From Morchella semilibera (lineage: Eukaryota > Ascomycota > Pezizomycetes > Pezizales > Morchellaceae), in NCBI GenBank assembly GCA_009192285.1, contig WBVU01000003.1:2883973-2947972 (forward strand): a DNA stretch of 64,000 nucleotides, read 5' to 3'. Shown one piece after another: positions 48,151 through 57,886 of the stretch. Under the pieces are notes generated by a model. It did no database searches and was not told where the DNA came from. It saw only the letters and a list, made by a program, of their open reading frames with translations. Position numbers and translations under genes: made by a program. How positions within the stretch are numbered: the first letter of the stretch is position 1; each line of letters opens with the position of its first letter.

Positions 48151-48996
48151 CTAGCTCCTGATAGGCCGAGGTTTCGAAGGATATTGATCGTGAAATACTT
48201 TCCTAATATCAGGACTATGTTCCAAATCACCCGAAGGTTGCCAGGACGCTTCTTCATATCCAACATATCTAACCAAGTACTCCACCCGTCGCCCCCTCTT
48301 CCGCGAATCCAATATCTCCGCTACTTCCCATTCGGTTTCTCCTTCAACTTCCACTGGTGGGGGTGGTTCAACGATTTGTCCAGGAATAGGATTCCCAACT
48401 GTCGGTGATAATAATGAAACATGGAATACCGGATGTATTTTCATAGAGGCAGGTAATTCCAACTCGTAGGCATAAGGGCTCACAATTCGTTTGACCGGGT
48501 AGGGACCAATTTGTTTCCAGTCAAGTTTTTTCGAGGGTCGTTTTGTTTCAATATTTCGAGTCGAGAGCCAGACAAAACTGCCAACCGCATATCGAGGTGC
48601 CGGAGTCCGGTGTAAGTTGGCCATCTCCTCCTGTATCTTCTGCGCCCTGAACATCTCACTTTTCAGGAAATCAAACACCTGGGACATCTCCCGTGCCAAC
48701 CCATTAGCCTGGTCCTCGTTCACCGTCTGTCCGTGCTGTAAGGGTCCGAATGTCATCCTCGGGTGTCTCCCATAGTTAGCCTGAAAGGGGGACATATTAG
48801 TAGTTTCAGAGATATGATTATTGGTAGCAAATTCAGCCAGAGGTAAAAAATCCACCCAGTTATCCTGTTGGTATGATACATAACTACGGAGGTACTGTTC
48901 CATAATCGCATTGGTCCTTTCTGTTTGTCCATCGGTTTGAGGATGAAATGCTGTGGAGTAACGAGGGGCAATCTCCAGCCGTTCGCAGAGAACTTT
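48151..48996 (-). CDS. Element A pol, C-terminal part (integrase end and chromodomain)
   Basis: Continuation of A's pol beyond the insertion of B. It reads [20 protein letters not shown] (integrase core), then the GPY-like segment LDWKQIGPYPVKRIVSPYAY, HPVFHVSLL, and a chromodomain (EWEVAEILDSR, VRYVGYEEASWQP). It ends in a normal stop before the polypurine tract. The chromodomain is expected to guide integration to modified chromatin, as established for other chromoviruses. Confidence 0.9.
   Translation of the reverse strand, partial: KVLCERLEIAPRYSTAFHPQTDGQTERTNAIMEQYLRSYVSYQQDNWVDFLPLAEFATNNHISETTNMSPFQANYGRHPRMTFGPLQHGQTVNEDQANGLAREMSQVFDFLKSEMFRAQKIQEEMANLHRTPAPRYAVGSFVWLSTRNIETKRPSKKLDWKQIGPYPVKRIVSPYAYELELPASMKIHPVFHVSLLSPTVGNPIPGQIVEPPPPVEVEGETEWEVAEILDSRKRGRRVEYLVRYVGYEEASWQPSGDLEHSPDIRKVFHDQYPSKPRPIRS
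48992..48996. repeat. Target-site duplication of element B, left copy
   Basis: acttt directly before the left LTR of B. The same five bases follow the right LTR at 55093-55097. Confidence 0.9.
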
Positions 48997-49138
48997 TATC
49001 ACGGCGTACCATGGACTTCGCGGAGGAGGAGGATATTGGAGAATGGGTTTTCGGATATAAGGTTTCTTTTGGGTTCTTGGAGTTTCTATGGGTTTCCGTT
49101 ACACGATGTTATGAGTCATGATTGTACAGGGATTAGGA

Positions 49139-49151
49139 GGGGTATATATAC
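49139..49151 (+). promoter_or_regulatory. TATA-like box in B's LTR
   Basis: gggtatatatacg in the middle of the LTR, at the place where U3 meets R in LTR elements. The counterpart in A's LTR is ttaaatagcgggg on the minus strand, a similar distance from the self-primer candidate. Transcription start is inferred, not seen. Confidence 0.5.
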
Positions 49152-49198
49152 GTTGCTACGGATCTTCCCTTTGTTCTTTTCTTTCTCTTTCTTTTCTT

Positions 49199-49208
49199 AC
49201 GTGTTCTT
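49199..49208 (+). other. Candidate self-primer in B (pairs with 49562-49571)
   Basis: acgtgttctt is the exact reverse complement of aagaacacgt just inside the 5' LTR. It is followed by cctgttatc, the same context as the candidate site in A. This is the arrangement of Tf1-type self-priming elements. Confidence 0.6.
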
Positions 49209-49561
49209 CCTGTTATCAACCCTACGGTTTAGTTTCGTCTCGTCTTGTGTCTTTAGTTTGGAATAGATTACGTCATAACCATAGTCGCTGCCAAGATCCC
49301 CTGGGATCTTCCATAGTATCTCGCCTCGCTTCGTCTTGTCTCGTCTCGTCTCGCCTCGCCTCGCTTCGTCCATAGTCCATGACCGTAGTCCGCGTCGTCT
49401 ACTGGTATCTTCGTCTCCACGTCTTCGTCAGAGAGGCCATCTGGACCCTCTGTCCCACAACTCTGCTTCTCGGTTAGATTCTCTCGTTCTCGTCCTCGTT
49501 CCTGCCTCGGTTGTGTACCTCGGCTCTTTTGTCTGTTGTCTCCGTGTTGCTCCGTAACACT

Positions 49562-49571
49562 AAGAACACGT
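49562..49571 (+). other. Candidate primer-binding site of B
   Basis: aagaacacgt, two bases after the LTR end, the normal place for a primer-binding site. It lacks the tgg start complementary to a tRNA CCA end, and instead pairs with the element's own 5' region at 49199-49208. Confidence 0.6.
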
Positions 49572-49621
49572 CTCCTCCGCCGACCTACACAACGCCCCCG
49601 TCTCGCCTCGCTTCGGTCACC

Positions 49622-50584
49622 ATGACCGACCTCAGCTGGGATGTCCCCATGGGGGATATGCCCAACCCGGTTTACTTCTCCCCCGGCCCCCTCGACTGCT
49701 ACTTTCCCGAAAGGAAAGGGTTCTGCCACCTCGCTCTTGTCCCCCGTTCCCACTGGTTCGACCTTGGCTGTCGCCTTGGTTCGGACCCCCACGTCCACCT
49801 CCTCCGTCAGTACGCCCTTGCTCACGGTCTCAAGCGTGCCGACGCCCACTGGGCTAAGGCCACCTTTACTACTACTGCTCCGGGTAAGCTCCATGTCGGA
49901 GCCCCCACCACCGACGACTCCTGCCCCGCCTACGACTCTGAAGCTATCATCCGTGGCCTCAGAGACCCCGCCCTCGCCCAATATACTATTGGCCGTCCTA
50001 TGGAAGTCCCCGCCCCGCGCTCACTGCCCGAGAGACTTGCTAGTTTCCTGGAAACCTTTGGCCCAGTGGAGGAAGACTTCGGGTATGAGCTGACCGAGGC
50101 CCATACCCTCATCGCTGAAGCCCTGGCCACCCTGACCGCCCGCATCGATGTCCCTGCCCTCGTCCCCGAGGAACCTGCCGTATGCACGGCCCATGAGGAG
50201 GTCATTGAGAACCTCGAACTGGAACTCGAGGCAGCCGAAGGAAAGGCTGCTGATCTCTGGTCTCGTATGTGCGAGACCCAGGAGGAATCAGTCGAGGCCA
50301 TTGAGGACCTCCAGGAAGAAGTGGCCTCCCTCACAGCTGAGAAGGAGGAGTTCCGGTATCGCCTGGCTCTACACCAGGAAGCCCTCGCAGATGCTGATGC
50401 CACCATTGCTGATCTTCGCCGCCGCCTTCCTCTTGCCGCCCCAAATGCTACCAGGAAGCCAGCCCCGAAGCCTCGCTACCTCGCCCCTCGCTCCCAGGAT
50501 TCCCGCGCCTCCGACAACTGGCGTAAAGCACCAGTTGAACTAGTGACCCCCAAGCCGGCGTTAAAAGGTCAGCCCCTTTGGTAG
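49622..50584 (+). CDS. Element B gag-like protein
   Basis: First open frame of B, 320 aa from the ATG at 49622. It starts MTDLSWDVPMGDMPNPVYF and has a long coiled coil in its second half (EVIENLELELEAAEGKAADL; EESVEAIEDLQEEVASLTAE) and a basic C-terminus. No zinc knuckle is seen, unlike A's gag. Its identity as Gag rests on position, between LTR and pol. The stop (TAG, 50582-50584) overlaps the pol frame, which lies at -1. Confidence 0.8.
   Translation: MTDLSWDVPMGDMPNPVYFSPGPLDCYFPERKGFCHLALVPRSHWFDLGCRLGSDPHVHLLRQYALAHGLKRADAHWAKATFTTTAPGKLHVGAPTTDDSCPAYDSEAIIRGLRDPALAQYTIGRPMEVPAPRSLPERLASFLETFGPVEEDFGYELTEAHTLIAEALATLTARIDVPALVPEEPAVCTAHEEVIENLELELEAAEGKAADLWSRMCETQEESVEAIEDLQEEVASLTAEKEEFRYRLALHQEALADADATIADLRRRLPLAAPNATRKPAPKPRYLAPRSQDSRASDNWRKAPVELVTPKPALKGQPLW
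50561..50566 (+). promoter_or_regulatory. Candidate -1 frameshift site, TTA AAA (B)
   Basis: In the gag frame the codons TTA AAA, preceded and followed by G, are followed by five codons and then the gag stop. Element A has the same hexamer in the same frame with the same five-codon spacing. Pol is in the -1 frame in both. Confidence 0.5.
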
Positions 50585-53500
50585 AAATTGGCACACCAAA
50601 GGGGCTAGTCCCGCCACCTACTTTTGTTCTTTCCGCTGCCGCCGTTTCTGAAGACAGAATGTCTGAGGAATCTCTTGTTGTTTCCTGCTCCGTTGCCCAA
50701 GATACCGCCGCCTCCATTGCTACCCATGCCCTGATAGATACAGGCGCCTCGGGTTATGCTTTTGTTGACCAAGGGTTTGTCTTGCAACATGGTCTTGTTC
50801 CGGTTCCCCTGAAGACATCACGCTTGCTCGAGGTAATCGACGGCAGGCTGGTGGAATCAGGGAAAATTACGCATATGGTTAAGCTCTCCCTGGATATCAA
50901 TGGACACCAGGAACTGGCTCCATTTTTCGTCACGAAGTTAGGACACTACCCACTAGTAATGGGTATCCCTTGGATGAGGCACCACGATCTGGCTATCAGA
51001 CCAAAGACGAATAAGATCATCTTTGATTCTGACTTCTGCGTTCAGAACTGTTCTCGCTCTCATGCTCCAGTCACGGCAAAAGGAATCTCGGTTTCGTTCC
51101 CCGATGCCCCGGCCATTCAGATTGCGGCTATTGGGGCTGTACCCTTTGTAGGCCTTGCTCGGCGCCGACAGAATAAACTCTTCTGCGCCTCGATTCGAGC
51201 CATCGATGAAGCCCTCGCTGGAAAAACGATTCAGGATCCCCTAGCTCACGTACCCAAGGACCTTCAGGAATTCATGTCGCTGTTTCAGGAAAGTCAAGCT
51301 ATCGCGCTGCCACCGCATCGTCCTCATGACTTGAAAATAGTCCTACAGGATGGTAAGGCCCCTCCGTTTGGCCCTCTCTATGGTATGTCTCGGCTGGAAT
51401 TGCAGGCCCTGAGGGACTATATTAAGGAGAACCTCTCAAAGGGGTTTATCCGCTACTCGGAGTCTCCCGCGGGTGCCCCGGTCCTGTTTGTGAAAAAATC
51501 GGACGGCTCTCTTCGTTTGTGTGTGGATTATCGGAAGTTGAATGAGATTACGGTTAAGAACCGTCACCCACTGCCTCTGATCCCGGAAACTCTGTCTCGT
51601 CTTTCCAAGGCAAAATACTATACGAAGTTAGACCTTCGCTGGGGGTATCACCAAATTAGGATACAGGAGGGTGACGAGTGGAAAACCGCTTTCCGGACAC
51701 GATATGGACATTTTGAGTATAACGTGATGCCTTTTGGTCTAACCAATGCTCCTGCGGCGTTCCAACATTGGATCAATGATCTTCTGCGCCCCTATCTCGA
51801 TAATTTCGCTACGGCTTATCTCGACGATGTATTGATTTACTCCGAGACTCTGGAAGAGCATAGACAGCATGTCCGGGAGATTCTGAAGGTTTTTCAGATT
51901 CACGGCGTTCATCTCAAACCTGAGAAGTGCGAATTCTATGTCCAGCAAACCAAGTATTTGGGATTGATTGTTACCCCGGAAGGTATTCAGATGGACCCTA
52001 GCAAGGTGTCCACGGTTAAGGATTGGGAAACACCAACCAAGCTTCGAGAGGTGCAGGAATTCCTAGGCTTCGCCAACTTTTATCGACGGTTTATTTATGC
52101 ATACTCCCGTGTGGTCGCGCCTCTTACCGCCCTAACCAAGAAAAACGTAAAGTTTGATTGGTCACAGAAGGCAGGAGAAGCCTTCCAGAAGTTGAAAGAT
52201 GCATTTACTTCGGCTCCGATCCTCGCCCACTTTGACTTTGAGAAAGAAGTTATTGTGGAAACCGACGCTTCCGATTACGTGTCCGCCGGTATTATGTCCC
52301 AGTATGGTGATGATGGTCTTTTACACCCCGTAGCTTTCTTTTCCAAAAAACATTCCCCAGCCGAATGCAATTACGAGATTTACGATAAGGAGTTGTTGGC
52401 CGTTGTTAGGAGTTTCGAGGAATGGCGTGCGAATTTGGAGGGATCTCGTTTTCCGATTAAAGTGTTAAGCGACCACAGGAACCTGGAATACTTTATGTCC
52501 ACTAAGTTGTTAAACCGCCGTCAGACACGCTGGGCTGAATTTCTATCGCGATTTGATTTTGTTATTCAATTTCGACCAGGGAAGCAAGGGGGAAAACCGG
52601 ATGCGCTCACCAGGAGATCGAGGGATTTACCCAAGGAGGGGGACGAACGTTTAATGCATCAGTCGCAGGTGGTATTGAAGCAGGAGAATCTGGGACCAAA
52701 GATTAAGCTAAGTTTGTTGGCGGGTTCTTTGACAAATGAACCCGCTGAAGGAATGCCTACCGTGAAAGAGTTATTGATCCAAGCTTACCAAGAAGATAGT
52801 TTCCCCGATCAAGTTTTGACCATGCTTCGCAATGGTACCAAGCAATCGAAGAAGATTTCTCTTGCCGAATGCACGGAAACAGAGGACGGGTTTCTTTTAT
52901 ATCGTCAGGCTATTTATGTCCCCGAGTCCAGTGCCCTTCAGCTTCGTCTTTTGCAGGATCACCACGATAAACCCTCAGCTGGACACCCAGGTCGCGCCAA
53001 AACCCTCGAACTCCTCAGCCGAACTTATTATTGGCCAAATATGAGGAAGTATGTTGATCGCTATGTCCTGAATTGTAATGTGTGCTCCCGCAGTAAAGCC
53101 TCCCGCAATGCCCTACAAGGTGTTCTGCGACCTCTTGCCGTACCTAAAGGCCCATGGACCGATGTATCAATGGATTTTGTTACAGGACTTCCGGAAAGCA
53201 ATGGTTTCAATGCGATTCTGGTAGTGGTGGACCGCCTGACAAAGATGCGCCATTTTATACCCTGCACTGAGGAGGCAAATGCTAGGGATGTTGCTGCTAT
53301 GTATCTTGATTCGGTTTGGAAGCTTCATGGACTCCCGGAGACTATTGTCTCAGACCGCGGAACTCAGTTTACTGCTGAGTTTTGGAAGACCTTATGCGCC
53401 CGCCTCGAGATTGCTCCTCGCTATAGTACCGCCTTTCACCCACAAACCGATGGGCAAACTGAAAGGATTAATGCCATAATGGAACAGTACCTCCGAGCCT

Positions 53501-53931
53501 ATGTTTCGTACCAACAGGACGATTGGACTCAGTACCTTTCGATGGCAGAGTTTGCGACGAATAATCACATCTCCGAAACCACCAAGATGTCTCCGTTTCA
53601 GGCTAACTATGGGAGGACCCCTCGTATGTCTTTTGCACCGCTACAGCATGGAAAGACAATCAACGAAGATCAGGCAAATGGTATGGCCAGGACTATGGCA
53701 CAGGTTTATGAGTTTCTTCGGGATGAAATGGCTCGGGCTCAGAAAATTCATGAGGATGCAGCAAATCGGAATAGAATTCCCGCCCCTAGGTATGCCATTG
53801 GAGATGAAGTTTTTCTCTCGACTCGGAATATTGAGACCAAGCGACCCTCGAAGAAACTCGATTGGAAACGCATCGGTCCCTACGTGATTAAGCGAATGGT
53901 TAGTCCCTACATCAGCAAACTCAACTTGTGA
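50578..53931 (+). CDS. Element B pol polyprotein (cut by insertion)
   Basis: Open frame of 1,117 codons. In order: aspartic protease (ALIDTGASGYAFVD), reverse transcriptase (LRLCVDYRKLNEITVKNRHP, FGLTNAPAAFQHWI, TAYLDDVLIYS), RNase H ([36 protein letters not shown]), integrase with HHCC zinc part (HPGRAKTLEL to CNVCSRSK) and DDE core ([19 protein letters not shown], with the Glu in the AERINAIMEQYL region), then LDWKRIGPYVIKRMVSPY. The frame ends in the inserted repeat at 53,910. Without it the reading continues in phase into the chromodomain at 54188. Confidence 0.95.
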   Translation: MVEIGTPKGLVPPPTFVLSAAAVSEDRMSEESLVVSCSVAQDTAASIATHALIDTGASGYAFVDQGFVLQHGLVPVPLKTSRLLEVIDGRLVESGKITHMVKLSLDINGHQELAPFFVTKLGHYPLVMGIPWMRHHDLAIRPKTNKIIFDSDFCVQNCSRSHAPVTAKGISVSFPDAPAIQIAAIGAVPFVGLARRRQNKLFCASIRAIDEALAGKTIQDPLAHVPKDLQEFMSLFQESQAIALPPHRPHDLKIVLQDGKAPPFGPLYGMSRLELQALRDYIKENLSKGFIRYSESPAGAPVLFVKKSDGSLRLCVDYRKLNEITVKNRHPLPLIPETLSRLSKAKYYTKLDLRWGYHQIRIQEGDEWKTAFRTRYGHFEYNVMPFGLTNAPAAFQHWINDLLRPYLDNFATAYLDDVLIYSETLEEHRQHVREILKVFQIHGVHLKPEKCEFYVQQTKYLGLIVTPEGIQMDPSKVSTVKDWETPTKLREVQEFLGFANFYRRFIYAYSRVVAPLTALTKKNVKFDWSQKAGEAFQKLKDAFTSAPILAHFDFEKEVIVETDASDYVSAGIMSQYGDDGLLHPVAFFSKKHSPAECNYEIYDKELLAVVRSFEEWRANLEGSRFPIKVLSDHRNLEYFMSTKLLNRRQTRWAEFLSRFDFVIQFRPGKQGGKPDALTRRSRDLPKEGDERLMHQSQVVLKQENLGPKIKLSLLAGSLTNEPAEGMPTVKELLIQAYQEDSFPDQVLTMLRNGTKQSKKISLAECTETEDGFLLYRQAIYVPESSALQLRLLQDHHDKPSAGHPGRAKTLELLSRTYYWPNMRKYVDRYVLNCNVCSRSKASRNALQGVLRPLAVPKGPWTDVSMDFVTGLPESNGFNAILVVVDRLTKMRHFIPCTEEANARDVAAMYLDSVWKLHGLPETIVSDRGTQFTAEFWKTLCARLEIAPRYSTAFHPQTDGQTERINAIMEQYLRAYVSYQQDDWTQYLSMAEFATNNHISETTKMSPFQANYGRTPRMSFAPLQHGKTINEDQANGMARTMAQVYEFLRDEMARAQKIHEDAANRNRIPAPRYAIGDEVFLSTRNIETKRPSKKLDWKRIGPYVIKRMVSPYISKLNL

Positions 53932-54185
53932 CTGGAGTCTCCCAACAGTCTCCCGGGTCTCCTGAGAGTCTCCTGAGACCCCCGGATATCTTTTGAGTCT
54001 CCTGAGGTTCAGGAGACATCAGGAGACACATCAGCAAGACTTCATTAGTCTCCTGATGTCTCCTGAGCCTCAGGAGATTCAAAAAATCTCCAAGAGTCTC
54101 AGGAGACTCTCAGGAGACCCAGGAGACTGTTGGGAGACTGCAGTAATAAGTTGAGTTTGCTGATGCAAATGAAGTCTTGCTGATG
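53910..54185. mobile_element. 276-bp inverted-repeat element with TA duplication, inside B pol
   Basis: Flanked by TA on both sides (53908-53909 and 54186-54187). Deleting the element and one TA restores CCC TAT GCT TAT, the SPYAYEL sequence found in element A, so the boundaries are exact. The ends are CATCAGCAA and TTGCTGATG. Two 18-bp inverted pairs interlock: 53910-53927 with 54148-54165, and 54029-54046 with 54168-54185. Between them are many CTCCTGAG/CTCAGGAG units. TA duplication and short inverted termini suggest a non-autonomous element moved by a Tc1/mariner-type transposase, though no such gene is in the window. Confidence 0.88.
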
Positions 54186-54187
54186 TA

Positions 54188-54509
54188 TGCTTATGAACTC
54201 GACCTCCCGGCGTCTATGAAGATTCATCCGGTATTTCATGTGTCTCTTCTGTCTCTTGCGCCTAGTAACCCGGTCCCCGGCCAATTACAGTCTCCGCCTC
54301 CAGCCATTGAAATTGAAGGTGAACAGGAGTGGGAAGTGGAACAGGTTTTAGACTCCCGGCGGCGTTATGGGAAGTTGGAGTATTTGGTTCGGTATCTTGA
54401 TTACGATGAACCGTCCTGGCAACCCCCCGAGGATCTGGAGCATGCCCCCGATTTGGTTAAAGAATTTCATGTTAGTTACCCACGCAAACCTAGGCCTACC
54501 AGGAGTTAG
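54188..54509 (+). CDS. Element B chromodomain exon-like remnant
   Basis: Orphaned C-terminal end of B's pol, now separated by the 276-bp insertion. It reads YELDLPASMKIHPVFHVSLL, then EWEVEQVLDSRRR, EYLVRYLDYDEPSWQPPEDL and a stop. It is followed by a purine-rich tract (gaaggaggg) and the 3' LTR. Confidence 0.9.
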
Positions 54510-54529
54510 GCCTGAAGGAGGGCCTAATC

Positions 54530-55092
54530 TATCACGGCGTACCATGGACTTCGCGGAGGAGGAGGATATTGGAGAATGGGTTTTCGGATATAAGGTTTCT
54601 TTTGGGTTCTTGGAGTTTCTATGGGTTTCCGTTACACGATGTTATGAGTCATGATTGTACAGGGATTAGGAGGGGTATATATACGTTGCTACGGATCTTC
54701 CCTTTGTTCTTTTCTTTCTCTTTCTTTTCTTACGTGTTCTTCCTGTTATCAACCCTACGGTTTAGTTTCGTCTCGTCTTGTGTCTTTAGTTTGGAATAGA
54801 TTACGTCATAACCATAGTCGCTGCCAAGATCCCCTGGGATCTTCCATAGTATCTCGCCTCGCTTCGTCTTGTCTCGTCTCGTCTCGCCTCGCCTCGCTTC
54901 GTCCATAGTCCATGACCGTAGTCCGCGTCGTCTACTGGTATCTTCGTCTCCACGTCTTCGTCAGAGAGGCCATCTGGACCCTCTGTCCCACAACTCTGCT
55001 TCTCGGTTAGATTCTCTCGTTCTCGTCCTCGTTCCTGCCTCGGTTGTGTACCTCGGCTCTTTTGTCTGTTGTCTCCGTGTTGCTCCGTAACA
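54530..55092 (+). repeat. 3' LTR of element B (563 bp)
   Basis: Same length and, read side by side, same sequence as 48997-49559. Followed by acttt (55093-55097), the right copy of the target duplication. Confidence 0.95.
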
Positions 55093-57848
55093 ACTTTCCA
55101 AAATTCAGCAGTAAACTGTGTCCCTCGATCGGAAACAATAGTTTCTGGTAGCCCATGTAACTTCCATACCTGCTCCAGGTATAGACGAGACAGATCCCTG
55201 GCGTTAACACTCTCCGTCGTGGGAATCAAATGTTTCATCTTTGTCAACCGATCCACCACTACCAGAATAGCATTAAATCCATGACTCTCCGGAAGTCCCG
55301 TTACAAAATCCATCGTGACATCCGTCCAGGGTCCTTTGGGCACCAGTAATGGGCGCAAAACTCCTTGTAGGGGATTATGGTTTGTCTTACTTCGCCGACA
55401 GGTATGGCAATTTTGGACATAGCGGTCCGTATATTTCCGCATGGTTGGCCAATAGTATTCCCGGCTGAGAAGTTCCAAAGTCTTTGATCGTCCAGGATGT
55501 CCAGCAGAGGGTTTATCATGGTATTCTCGTAACAAATAGAGTTTAAGTTCGTCATAATCAGGGACATAGAGTGTATTCCGATAAAGCAATAGCCCCTCCT
55601 TGCTCTCCTTGCACTCAGCCAACGAAATCTCTTTTGATTGTTGAACGCCCTCTCGGAGCATGGATAGGATTTTGTTTGGAAAGCTATCACTCTGGTAAGC
55701 TTTGTTAAACAAATCAAGTACGGGAGACGATCCTTCAGCGGGTTCATTTGCCAAAGAACCCGCTAACAAACCTATCTTAAAATCCAAATTCTCCCTCTTC
55801 AAAACCACTCGGCTTTGTTGCTTCAATCTCTCATCCCCCTCCTTCGGTAAATCCTTAGGTCTTCTAGTCAAAATATCAACCTTCCTTCCCTGCTTCCCCG
55901 GTCTATACTGAATTATAAAATTAAACCGAGATAGAAACTCTGCCCAACGAGTTTGACGTCTATTCAGCAATTTAGTCGACATAAAGTACTCAAGATTGCG
56001 ATGATCTGTAAGTACTTTGACTTGAAATTGAGCTGTCTCCAAATGAGGTCTCCATTCCTCGAAGCAACGAATAATGGCCAACAACTCCTTATCATAAATT
56101 TCGTAATTGCATTCTGCTGGCGAGTGTGTCTTGGAGAAAAAAGCGACCGGATGCAGAACTCCTTCATCATCTCGTTGTGATAATATCCCTGCCGACACAT
56201 AATCTGACGCATCGGTTTCCACAATAAATTCTTTCTCGGGATCAGGGTGCATCAATATGGGAGCGGTGGTAAAAGCAGTCTTGAGTTTCTGAAAGGCTTG
56301 TTCAACTTTTTGGGTCCACTCAAATCGTACATGCTTTTTTGTCAGAGTAGTCAATGGCCGAGCCACTCGGGAATAAGCATAGATAAAACGTCGATAGAAA
56401 TTGGCAAACCCAAGAAATTCCTGAACCTCCTTCACTGTCTTGGGCGCTTCCCAGTCCACAATTGTTTGTACCTTAGCAGGATCCATCTTCATTCCTCCAG
56501 GGGTCAAGATCATGCCCAAATATTTTGTCTCTTGTACGCTGAATTCGCATTTCTCTGGTTTTAGATGGACCTCATTAGCTTCCAAGGCTTCCAGTACTTG
56601 TTGCACATCCTGTTGGTGTTGTTCCAAGGTCTCCGAATAAATAAGGATATCATCCAGATAAGCAGTAGCGCAACGATCCAGAAAGGGGCGAAGAATATCA
56701 TTAATCCAACGTTGGAAGGTAGCAGGAGCATTAGTTAGACCAAAAGGCATCACCAAATATTCCCAATGTCCATAGCGTGTTCGAAAAGCCGTTTTCCACT
56801 CGTCCCCTTCTTTAATCCTAATCTGATTATATCCCCATCGTAGGTCCAGCTTGGTAAAATAATTGGCGCGGGCTAAATTGGCCATCGTCTCTGGTGTGAG
56901 GGGAAGAGGGTATCGATCCTTAACCGTAATAGCATTTAGCTTTCGATAATCAACACACAAGCGTAAGGAACCATCAGCCTTTTTAACAAATAGCACCGGG
57001 GCGCCGGCTGGAGAATTACTAGATCTAAGAAATCCTTTCTGCAAATTATCGGCCAAATAGTCCCTCAATGCCTTCAACTCTTCCCGTGACATACTATACA
57101 TGGGACCAAAGGGTGGTACTGTTCCTTCCTGAAGTTTGATCTCATGGTCATAGGGACGATGTGGTGGTAGTCTAGAAGCATTGGTCTCATCGAACAGCTG
57201 TCGGAACCGCTGATAATCAATTGGAATCATTCCATCAGGGTTGGCAGGCATCTCCAATACTTTGTTGATAGCATAGAGAGTAGTCGAATAGATTTGCACA
57301 GTAGGGTCTTGCGAAAGTTTCTTAAACGATCGAGGAGTAATTGCTGAAATATTTGTAACAGGCCTTTCGGGTGGTGAGGTTGAAATTCCTCGAGCAACAA
57401 TAGGTTTGTGGTTGGCTATGCAATGTTCAAGACACACTGATGACTGGAAGCGAATCTCATTCCTTCCACTATCAATCAAAACTCCATGCTTCCTCAGCCA
57501 AGGGATTCCCATCACAATCGGGTAATGTCCCAACTTTGTAACAAAGAAAGGACACTCCTCCACATGTCCATTAATCTCCAGTTCCAACGTCACCTTCCTG
57601 GTCACCTTCCCAGACTCGATAGGCCTTCCATCAATCACATCAATCTCCCTCTCAGTCCGTAAATTTTTCATCTTTAATTCATGGCGGCGCACAAAGTCTT
57701 CATCAATAAATGCATATCCCGACGCTCCAGTATCAATCAAGGCATAAGTGGGTACAATGGATTTTTTATTTTGTGAAATAGAACACACTACAATCAGTTG
57801 ATTCCCATCCATCTCCCCTTCTGATACTGAAAACGTTGAAATAGACAC
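55093..57848 (-). CDS. Element A pol, protease to integrase (interrupted by B)
   Basis: Main part of A's pol. Protease (YALIDTGASGYAFIDEDF), reverse transcriptase (CVDYRKLNAITVKDRYPLPL, FGLTNAPATFQRWI, TAYLDDILIYS), RNase H ([27 protein letters not shown]), integrase zinc part ([25 protein letters not shown]) and DDE core up to [13 protein letters not shown], where B's LTR interrupts. The remainder is at 48996-48151. The frame is open upstream of 57848 and overlaps the end of gag in the -1 frame, so the true N-terminus is made by frameshifting. Confidence 0.93.
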
Positions 57849-57886
57849 CTGAGAGAAAACCTTTGGAGGTCCCTGGACTATGCCGC

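Larger units (their letters stand above)
48997..49559 (+). repeat. 5' LTR of element B (563 bp)
   Basis: Starts tatcacgg and ends ccgtaaca, imperfect inverted termini. A TATA-like gggtatatatacg at 49,139-49,151 is a likely promoter. The motif acgtgttctt at 49199-49208, about 50 bp downstream of it, is complementary to the start of the internal region. Confidence 0.95.
48997..55092 (+). mobile_element. Element B: complete Ty3/gypsy chromovirus nested in A
   Basis: 6,096-bp LTR retrotransposon on the plus strand, with 563-bp LTRs at 48997-49559 and 54530-55092 that read as identical, and a 5-bp duplication acttt on both sides. It splits A's integrase between TTTTGGAAAG and TTCTCTGCG (minus strand). 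Element C, a relative of A, crosses the same point without B, giving an empty-site comparison. Coding parts: gag 49622-50584, pol 50578-53931, chromodomain 54188-54509. Pol is cut by a later 276-bp insertion, so this copy is probably no longer autonomous although its LTRs are fresh. Confidence 0.95.

Noticed and set aside
49268-49981. Minus-strand frame through B's LTR and gag
   Set aside because: Repetitive Ser/Gly/Arg translation of an LTR, identical in part at the other LTR; not a gene.
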